DNA from: CAZMUD01 sp964569715
GTDB taxonomy: Bacteria > Chloroflexota > Dehalococcoidia > Dehalococcoidales > UBA2162
Assembly (NCBI GenBank): GCA_964569715.1
Contig: CAZMUD010000038.1
Coordinates: 1-11,141 of the forward strand
Direction of reading: 5' to 3'
DNA length: 11,141 nucleotides
Below the pieces are notes generated by a model. The model was not told where the DNA came from. It worked only from the letters and a program-made list of their open reading frames with translations, and made no database searches. Positions 6,985 through 11,141 of the stretch are shown piece after piece. Both the position numbers and the translations under genes were made by a program. Within the stretch, counting starts at the first letter, position 1. The number at the start of each line of letters is the position of its first letter.

Positions 6985-7659
6985 TTATTCACCTTTTTCA
7001 TAATCCCTCTCTCCAAATACCTTGCTGCCTAATCTTACTATATTGGCACCTTCCCCTAAAGCAATTTTATAAGAATTTGTCATCCCCATCGAGAGATACT
7101 TCATCTCTATATTAGGCAAACTAAACCTCTTAACCTTTTCAAATATTTTTCTCGTTTCCACAAAATAAGGTCTTGAATCTTCGGGGTTACCAAAACGAGG
7201 CCCCATAGTCATAAGCCCCATTACTCTTATATTTGGCAAAGCAGAAATCTCTCTTACCAATCGCTCAACACCCTCCGGGAATACACCTGATTTTTGCTTC
7301 TCCCGACCACTATTTACCTCAATCAATACTGGCATTATCTTATCAATTTGAGCACACCTTTTATCAATCTCCCCGGCTATTTCAACGGAATCAACGGTTT
7401 CTATCATATCGAATATCCTTACTGCTTTTTTCACCTTATTTTTTTGAAGGTGCCCTATGAAATGCCACTTTGCTCTATTTCCTACCACCTCACACGCTCT
7501 TTCGGCTTCTTGAACATAATTTTCCCCTACAATTTTTACACCAGCCTCAACTGCCTCCAAGATTTCTTCCGGTCGCCTTGTTTTGGCGGCAGCTACCAAT
7601 TGAACTCCTTCTGGTAGTTCGCTCAATATTTGGTTAACATTTTGTTCAACCACTTTCAT
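6985..7659 (-). CDS. yggS: Pyridoxal phosphate homeostasis protein (YggS/PROSC family)
   Basis: A 224-residue single-domain TIM-barrel PLP carrier, close to the usual 225-235. It binds PLP on a lysine and buffers free PLP in the cytoplasm; no catalytic reaction is known for the family. The PLP lysine is Lys26 in VAAAKTRRP. Other family blocks are GENYVQEAE, WHFIGHLQKNKVKKA, ETVDS, VLIEVNSGREKQKSG, GLMTMGP and the phosphate-binding SMGMTNSY with IVRLGSKVFGERDY at the end. It starts with ATG only 2 bases after the stop of a 27-codon membrane micro-ORF and has no clear ribosome site, so it may be translated by coupling or from a short leader. It is followed by the mobB-like and cooC-like genes in a tight operon, an uncommon partnership. 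Confidence 0.95.
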   Translation of the reverse strand: MKVVEQNVNQILSELPEGVQLVAAAKTRRPEEILEAVEAGVKIVGENYVQEAERACEVVGNRAKWHFIGHLQKNKVKKAVRIFDMIETVDSVEIAGEIDKRCAQIDKIMPVLIEVNSGREKQKSGVFPEGVERLVREISALPNIRVMGLMTMGPRFGNPEDSRPYFVETRKIFEKVKRFSLPNIEMKYLSMGMTNSYKIALGEGANIVRLGSKVFGERDYEKGE

Positions 7660-7661
7660 AA

Positions 7662-7745
7662 CTAAATGACCCTACCGATTATTGTCAATAGCATCACCAT
7701 TATCAACAAAAGAATAGCTCCCATACCCCGATTCTTTCCTCCCAT
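7662..7745 (-). CDS. 27-residue putative membrane micro-ORF upstream of yggS
   Basis: ATG at 7745-7743, TAG at 7664-7662. The peptide starts MGGKNRGMGAI, with two basic residues, and continues as one hydrophobic run (ILLLIMVMLLTII) ending GRVI. Basic residues followed by about 14 hydrophobic ones is the shape of a single-pass membrane peptide. Its stop lies 2 bases before the yggS ATG, the spacing of translational coupling. A second in-frame ATG at codon 8 is preceded by GGAGG at a long distance. The frame overlaps a candidate yggS promoter, so the two readings compete. It could be chance: a short A+T-rich frame easily yields Leu and Ile. Confidence 0.35.
   Translation of the reverse strand: MGGKNRGMGAILLLIMVMLLTIIGRVI
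7678..7706 (-). promoter_or_regulatory. Candidate promoter of the yggS operon
   Basis: On the minus strand TTGATA (7706-7701), a 17-base spacer and AATAAT (7683-7678), each five of six to consensus. The start would fall near 7671, giving a leader of about 12 bases with no ribosome site, in line with the pcrA and mutL promoters. It lies inside the micro-ORF, which would then not be on the same transcript. Confidence 0.4.
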
Positions 7746-7865
7746 CTATACATCTACTTTAATTAAAGATTCTATCAGTAATCAGGAATCTTTTCCACAC
7801 CACGGCTAAAAATGTAACTTCAGCTATCATAAGGATACACAGCGTAGAGTGAGGTCGTTTAGTAA

Positions 7866-7940
7866 CCTATCCCCCTAACCCCCTTCCCTTAATAAGGGAA
7901 GGGGGAGTGTAGGTAAGAGAGGGGGATTAAGGGGGTGAGG
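7866..7940. repeat. 75-bp GC-rich inverted-repeat element, MITE-like
   Basis: The left end (7866-7886) and the right end (7919-7940) are imperfect inverted repeats built from CCCCCTAACCCCCTT-type blocks. Between them, 7879-7890 and 7894-7905 form a perfect 12-bp stem with an AAT loop. Neither side of the stem is followed by a T-run, so it is not a Rho-independent terminator. Similar short elements of stacked C5/G5 blocks are scattered between genes in many bacterial genomes and spread as non-autonomous repeats; that identity is inferred from one copy. Confidence 0.55.
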
Positions 7941-7967
7941 CTTCGCCCTAGAGGGCTCAAGCCCGAA
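7941..7967. repeat. Nested hairpins beside the inverted-repeat element
   Basis: CTTCG (7941-7945) can pair with CGAAG (7964-7968 region), enclosing CCCT-AG-AGGG and GGGCT-CA-AGCCC, which are alternative small stems. It directly abuts the 75-bp element and may be part of it. Confidence 0.3.
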
Positions 7968-8039
7968 GGGTTGATAAACAAACTCTAGAATCCCCCTTGA
8001 CTATTGTCCCTGAATATATGAAAATGAGGTTACCAGTGA

Positions 8040-8264
8040 AAGAGAGCCAAGAGTAAATCTCAGTATCAAGTTGCCATATATGAGAGGATTAAGCTAGAGA
8101 AGGTCAAGCAGGCAGTGAATAGAACAAGGGGTTTTGTTAATCTGAATCGCTTCAAGTCTGCTAGAGCTATCAAGCGGCTCAGCAAGTTTAGTTATGACAA
8201 ACACAAGAAAATAAAGGGGAAAGAGGCCGGGGCAAGGGACAACAAGGGTAAGCTGCCACCTTAG
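8040..8264 (+). pseudogene. Very basic 74-codon open frame without a start codon
   Basis: After a TGA at 8037-8039 the frame is open for 74 codons to a TAG at 8262-8264, with no ATG; the only GTG is inside. It is extremely basic (about a third Lys plus Arg) and gene-like in composition, with segments such as YQVAIYERIKLEKVKQAV and RAIKRLSKFSYDKHKKIKGK. An ATG at 8018 in the neighbouring frame reads MKMRLPVKESQE and then stops, so one frameshift near 8050 would join the two into a gene of about 80 codons. I do not recognise the family. It may be the remnant of a small DNA- or RNA-binding protein, or a piece of a mobile element, given the flanking repeat and tRNA. Confidence 0.3.
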
Positions 8265-8275
8265 TCAAACTAAGG
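8259..8275. repeat. Short perfect hairpin upstream of tRNA-Pro
   Basis: CCTTAGT, loop CAA, ACTAAGG: a 7-bp perfect stem overlapping the stop codon of the basic open frame and 29 bases before the tRNA. No T-run follows, so termination is unlikely; an RNA processing or regulator site is possible. Confidence 0.35.
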
Positions 8276-8304
8276 GGAACAAAAACCATATTTAGCCGTG
8301 ACTT

Positions 8305-8381
8305 CGGGGCGTAGCGCAGCCAGGTAGCGCACCTGAATGGGGTTCAGGTGGTCGCCGGTTCGAATCCGGCCGCCCCGACCA
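8305..8381 (+). tRNA. tRNA-Pro, anticodon GGG
   Basis: A full 77-base cloverleaf. The acceptor arms CGGGGCG and CGCCCCG pair over 7 bp. The D stem is GCGC/GCGC. The anticodon stem CCTGA/TCAGG encloses the loop ATGGGGT with anticodon GGG at 8339-8341, which reads CCC and CCU. The T arm is GCCGG-TTCGAAT-CCGGC. The discriminator base is A and CCA is encoded (8379-8381). It lies next to a recombinase fragment, a common chromosomal integration setting. Confidence 0.96.
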
Positions 8382-8403
8382 TAGATAGGAGAAGACAGCT
8401 TTT

Positions 8404-8461
8404 AACAACCTGAGTGAGTTGAGAAGATAGGCATAGCGTGAACCTAGTTTAAACAACCTGA
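8404..8461 (+). repeat. Direct repeats between tRNA-Pro and the recombinase fragment
   Basis: AACAACCTGA occurs at 8404-8413 and again at 8452-8461, 48 bases apart, each preceded by a T-run (TTT). Short direct repeats beside an integrase gene often are arm-type binding sites or the recombination-directionality region; here this is only a positional suggestion. Confidence 0.35.
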
Positions 8462-8486
8462 ATCGGGCGGGCTCCCCCGAAGAATC

Positions 8487-8617
8487 ATGGTTAAGAATGG
8501 CTCACAGGAGTGGCTACTACGAGGATTCGAAATCGACCTAGAGACGCAACTTAAACCAAAGACTGTAAAAGATTATTGTGGTCACGTTTCTTACTTTGCT
8601 CGCTGGGCTCAAGCTAA
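8487..8617 (+). pseudogene. Truncated tyrosine recombinase (phage-type integrase), N-terminal fragment
   Basis: About 43 codons starting at ATG 8487 encode WLLRGFEIDLETQLKPKTVK and DYCGHVSYFARWAQA. The pattern of F-x(n)-L-K-P-K-T-V-x-x-Y followed by a helix ending FxRWA is that of the SAM-like, core-binding N-terminal domain of tyrosine recombinases. All of the catalytic domain (the Arg-His-x-x-Arg-Tyr residues) is missing. The homology stops at about 8610, exactly where the minus-strand dehydratase gene ends (stop codon 8611-8609); the frame continues to 8750 only as antisense of that gene. It begins 105 bases after the 3' end of tRNA-Pro and points away from it, the usual arrangement for an element integrated at a tRNA 3' end. 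Function is lost. Confidence 0.65.
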
Positions 8618-10075
8618 AACATTCTCTCTCTCATCGATTCCGGCTATGCTACGGGCAAGTTTCTGTTTAAGCTCCATATCTGTCTCACGCTCAATCATAA
8701 TCTTCTGTGCTTGTGGCGAACCTGCTCCATGCATAGACTCTGTGCGGTAACTGGGGGCTACCAGCCCGAAAGTCATAGCGTGGATGAGCGTTAACATGCG
8801 GTATCGAGCTTCTGCAGGCACTTCAGAGATACCCTTGAGATATTTTTGGAGGTATTTTCCAATCACCGGATGCCTGAAGTCTTTCTCAGATGGAGTTGTT
8901 ACCAATAAACCGCCAGCTATATCTTCAGCAAGGCGGCAAAGTTCGTATGGAAACCGGGTCACATTTAACTTGCATACGTTGGCTAAGAGTGTGTTGGCTT
9001 GGTAGTTACCAGCGGTAGTTCTCCGACCCTCATAGGAGCAAGCCAGCCCACAGGCATGTATCGTTTCGGCAAGATGTATCATTTCACCGAGCTTGTCCCT
9101 GATGTGAGCAGTTCGCCGTATCCCATTATAATCCGCCACTGATGCCGTTGCTCCAATGAGCACATCACCTATGCCTGCCTTGCAACCACCATAGCTCTGC
9201 CGGTGATAGGCAGCGAACCTTTCCACCAGCATTATGGAAAAATCAATCTCCCCACACATGAAAACTTTATCCCAGGGGACAAACACATCATCCAGAACAA
9301 CCAACACCTCCTGTCCACCAAAATTGTAGTTGCCGACATCAATATCCCCCTCTTCAAGCTTTCGCGTATCGCAGGACTGCCTCCCATAAACCAGGGTTAC
9401 CCCTTCAGCGTCAGTTGGTATCGCGCAACTTATCGCATAGTCCTTATCCGCCTACCGCATTCTGAGAGTTGGCATAATGAGCATTTCGTGCGAATTGGCG
9501 GCTCCTGTTTGGTGTGCCTTGGCTCCTCGTATTATGACCCCGTCATTCCTTCGTTCGACTATATGGACAAACATGTCTGGGTCTGCCTGTTCGCTTGGTG
9601 TCACCCCACGGTCACCCTTGACATCAGTCATGGCACCTGAGATACAAAGGTCGTTCTCCTGAACATACTTTAGCCATCCCCTGAACCTCTGGTGATAATC
9701 AGTTCCATGCTTCTGGTCGATTTCATAGGTAGTGCTAAAAACGGCATTTATCCCATCCATGCCCACACACCTTTGAAAGCAACAGGCTGTTCTCTGTCCC
9801 AGTAATCTCTGCAACTTCACCTTCTTTACCAAGTCATCCGTGCTTTCGAAAAGGGCGTTAAACTTGTTAACCTTCTTTCCGGTGAGTATTGAGTCCACAG
9901 TCGCCAGAGCCTCATTCTCAGGCTCATGGGCAAGTTTATAGGTCATCGCTATAGCGTTGATTGACGGTCTGATAATTGGATTATCAACCCAATTATCCAC
10001 CTTTTCGCCAAGGAGGTAGAGGTTCAATTTCAGTCGGCGCAAACTATCAGTATACTCTTTAGCTGTCATTAACAT
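8609..10075 (-). pseudogene. abfD: 4-hydroxybutyryl-CoA dehydratase/vinylacetyl-CoA isomerase, interrupted by one amber codon
   Basis: One continuous 488-codon frame (family about 490) with a single in-frame TAG at codon 208 (9454-9452). The enzyme converts 4-hydroxybutyryl-CoA to crotonyl-CoA using FAD and a [4Fe-4S] cluster, in 4-aminobutyrate/succinate fermentation or autotrophic hydroxybutyrate cycles. The cluster ligands known from Clostridium aminobutyricum (Cys99, Cys103, His292, Cys299) appear here as Cys99 and Cys103 in CCFQRC and His291 and Cys298 in HRQSYGGC. Thr190, Tyr295 and Lys299 also match known active-site positions. This separates it from flavin-only 4-hydroxyphenylacetate hydroxylases of the same superfamily. 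The codons around the stop read MRMR-stop-ADKDYAIS, and sequence conservation resumes at once, so nothing else is lost. GGAG lies 10 bases before the ATG. The gene may be recently inactivated, read through, or carry a sequencing error. Confidence 0.9.
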
Positions 10076-10135
10076 AACACATCATCTCCAATTGTATTAC
10101 CAAGATATGGATTCCGACTCGTCGCCTAGCTTATC

Positions 10136-10309
10136 TTATGCTATTGCTTGTGTCAAACTGAAATCTGCCAGAGCTTTGACTATCATAGCTATTCTACCGA
10201 AGCCGTAAGGATTGAGGCTAATAACTCCTATTGCTTCGTCTCCGCATTCCTCTATGATAGCTATCGGCCTTACCCAGGCAGCACTTGCTTTTAGAATCTT
10301 TATCGGGAA
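10136..10309 (-). pseudogene. C-terminal-looking fragment of an unknown protein upstream of abfD
   Basis: A minus-strand frame open from a TGA just above 10309 down to a TAA at 10138-10136, with no start codon near its beginning. It reads KILKASAAWVRPIAIIEE, then CGDEAIGVISLNPYGFGRIA and MIVKALADFSL. The alternating hydrophobic strands and GD/NPYG turns look like a real folded protein end rather than noise. I do not recognise it. It points the same way as abfD and ends 60 bases upstream of it, so it may be the stump of a former operon partner. Confidence 0.3.
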
Positions 10310-10486
10310 TCAAAAATGGTGACTCCGTTATTGTAACCGGCGAACTTAAGAGAGAGGGTAAACACACGAACCTCGATGATTGCTGGGCTGGCAATATTGA
10401 AATAACGGAATAAATTTGATGTGCCCCTAAGATACTGGACGAGCACCCTTAACTAATGCTAGACTAGTAAGGCGCCGACAATATAC

Positions 10487-10497
10487 AGGAGAAGGAG
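10487..10497 (+). promoter_or_regulatory. Strong ribosome binding site of the acyl-CoA dehydrogenase
   Basis: AGGAGAAGGAG, a doubled Shine-Dalgarno core, ends 6 bases before ATG 10504. It shows that this genome uses canonical initiation as well as the apparently leaderless pcrA and mutL starts. Confidence 0.8.
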
Positions 10498-10503
10498 TAA
10501 GCA

Positions 10504-11141
10504 ATGACCTCATTTAGTCCTAGTGAAGACCAGCAAATGATCGTGAATTTGGTGAAGCAGTTTGCTACAGATGAGATGCGGAAGATTTATAGGGAGTGCG
10601 ATGAAAGCGGCGAGATTCCAGCTCATATCATAGACACTACCTGGGAAATGGGTTTCATCTCCAGCAGCATTCCTGAGGAGTATGAGGGGCTTGGCGAGGA
10701 ACGCTCGGCAGTTACTGGTTCTCTCATCGCTGAGGAACTGGCGTGGGGTGACCTTTCTATGGCGATGCATATCCTCTGCCCTTCCCTGGTGGTTTTGCCC
10801 ATTCTGGAGATGGGCACTGCAGAGCAGAAGAAAAAATACCTGCCCGCTTTCTGCGGTGAAAAATACACGCCAGCCACTGCCGCCCTTATTGAGCCCCGCT
10901 TCAATTTCGACCCCGGCTCCCTTTCAGCTACCGCCCGGCTCGATGGCAACGACTACGTGCTGAGCGGTGAGAAGTGCTACGTCCCCTTAGCCGCCGATGC
11001 CGACTTGTTTCTGGTCTATGCAGCCGAGAACGGCAGTAATCAAGGCTTCATTCTTGAGAAGGGCACCCCGGGACTTGAGATTGGTGAGCGAGAGAAGAAC
11101 ATGGGAATAAAAGCTCTAGCCACATACGAGCTCACCCTCAA
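10504..11141 (+). CDS. Acyl-CoA dehydrogenase, 5' part (runs off the right edge)
   Basis: 212 codons of a protein expected to be about 380-400 residues. It is a flavoenzyme that makes 2-enoyl-CoA from acyl-CoA and passes electrons to ETF. The N-terminal helical domain (about 1-118) shows SEDQQMIVNLVKQFATDEM, GFISSSIPEEYEGLG (50-64) and AEELAWGDLSMAM (76-88); the middle beta domain begins near 123. The usual FAD/substrate loop TEPxAGSD is replaced by IEPRFNFDPGSLSA (129-142), followed by a normal LDGNDYVLSGEK. That marks a less common subgroup, so chain length and even dehydrogenase activity are uncertain. The catalytic base lies outside the window. The start is set by a strong AGGAG 6 bases before the ATG, unlike the leaderless repair genes. 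Confidence 0.92.
   Translation, partial: MTSFSPSEDQQMIVNLVKQFATDEMRKIYRECDESGEIPAHIIDTTWEMGFISSSIPEEYEGLGEERSAVTGSLIAEELAWGDLSMAMHILCPSLVVLPILEMGTAEQKKKYLPAFCGEKYTPATAALIEPRFNFDPGSLSATARLDGNDYVLSGEKCYVPLAADADLFLVYAAENGSNQGFILEKGTPGLEIGEREKNMGIKALATYELTL

Larger units (their letters stand above)
7746..8304. other. Gene-poor interval between the yggS operon and tRNA-Pro
   Basis: No recognisable intact gene in about 560 bases. It holds a 12-bp perfect palindrome CTTTAATTAAAG at 7757-7768 near the 5' side of the minus-strand operon, the GC-rich inverted-repeat element at 7866-7940, a nested hairpin region at 7941-7967, the basic open frame at 8040-8264 and a small hairpin at 8259-8275. A 23-codon minus-strand frame near 7765-7836 has no support. 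Confidence 0.6.
10076..10503. other. Intergenic interval with two short coding-like fragments
   Basis: No intact gene in 428 bases between divergent genes. It contains the minus-strand fragment at 10136-10309, a plus-strand open frame at 10261-10413 lacking an ATG (including NGDSVIVTGELKREGKHTN, ending NIEITE), and the ribosome site of the acyl-CoA dehydrogenase. On the minus strand a TTGACA is present at about 10169-10164, but without a good -10 box at the proper distance, so a promoter for the dehydratase is not established. Confidence 0.5.

Noticed and set aside
7879..7905. Perfect GC-rich stem as a Rho-independent terminator
   Set aside because: No T-run follows on either strand, and both adjacent transcription units point away from it or start far away.
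8305..8381. A second tRNA 3'-end copy (attR) within the window
   Set aside because: I found no repeat of the T-arm and acceptor sequence elsewhere in the window; if it exists it lies further right.
8621..8750. C-terminal half of the 87-codon plus-strand frame at 8487-8750
   Set aside because: This part is exactly antisense to the conserved C-terminus of the dehydratase, so the protein-like signal ends with the recombinase fragment.
9308..9451. A frameshift between the two halves of the dehydratase
   Set aside because: The stretch between the two open parts translates in the same frame with full family-like sequence (YGRQSCDTRKLEEGDIDVGN), so only a stop codon separates them.
9452..9454. Amber codon as pyrrolysine
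   Set aside because: Pyrrolysine is known mainly in methylamine methyltransferases at a catalytic position; this site is a non-catalytic loop and no pyl genes are in view. Kept only as a check item.
9203..9640. 145-codon plus-strand frame
   Set aside because: Antisense shadow of the dehydratase; the minus-strand reading has the cluster ligands and family motifs.
1..11141. CRISPR array or retron-like RNA
   Set aside because: No regularly spaced direct repeats and no reverse transcriptase or Cas-like motifs on either strand.

Overview
The window reads as a piece of an uncultured bacterium, most likely an anaerobic Chloroflexota of the Dehalococcoidia type. This is inferred from the mix of genes and from protein style only; there is no rRNA or marker tree to test it. 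The mix is a PcrA/UvrD helicase and an endonuclease-type MutL under near-consensus sigma70 promoters, a PLP-homeostasis gene followed by MobB-like and CooC-like metallocofactor genes, and CoA-ester enzymes including a [4Fe-4S] 4-hydroxybutyryl-CoA dehydratase.

Layout. At the left edge (1-101, minus) is the first third of a hundred bases of a gene whose N-terminus resembles large restriction-modification methyltransferases. Bases 102-595 hold no convincing gene, only a possible frameshifted relic. An enoyl-CoA hydratase/isomerase (596-1384, minus) is divergent from pcrA (1503-3683, plus), with back-to-back promoters in the 118-bp gap. mutL (3739-5454, plus) follows with its own promoter, whose spacer holds a 16-bp inverted repeat. 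Both repair genes appear to be transcribed as leaderless or nearly leaderless mRNAs. Converging on mutL is a minus-strand operon running right to left: a 27-codon membrane micro-ORF, yggS, a mobB-like gene and a cooC-like gene.

From 7746 to 8304 the DNA is mostly non-coding: a 75-bp GC-rich inverted-repeat element, then a basic open frame with no start codon. A tRNA-Pro(GGG) with encoded CCA (8305-8381) is followed by the first ~40 codons of a tyrosine recombinase that stops at the 3' end of a minus-strand 4-hydroxybutyryl-CoA dehydratase gene. That gene is full length (488 codons) with all four cluster ligands but carries one in-frame amber codon. After a 430-bp stretch with two short coding-like fragments, an acyl-CoA dehydrogenase begins (10504, plus) and runs off the window.

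How the genes work together. pcrA and mutL are both DNA repair genes and share a promoter style. MobB-like and CooC-like proteins belong to families that mature molybdopterin and nickel enzymes, but here the MobB copy has lost the segment after its P-loop and the CooC copy has no cysteine at all, so neither can be assumed to do the textbook job. The hydratase, dehydratase and dehydrogenase would fit fermentation or oxidation of short-chain CoA esters. The stretch from the tRNA rightwards looks like a worn integration boundary. The strongest points for follow-up are the amber codon in the dehydratase, the in-frame deletion in the MobB-like gene, the cysteine-free CooC-like ATPase and the recombinase relic beside tRNA-Pro.
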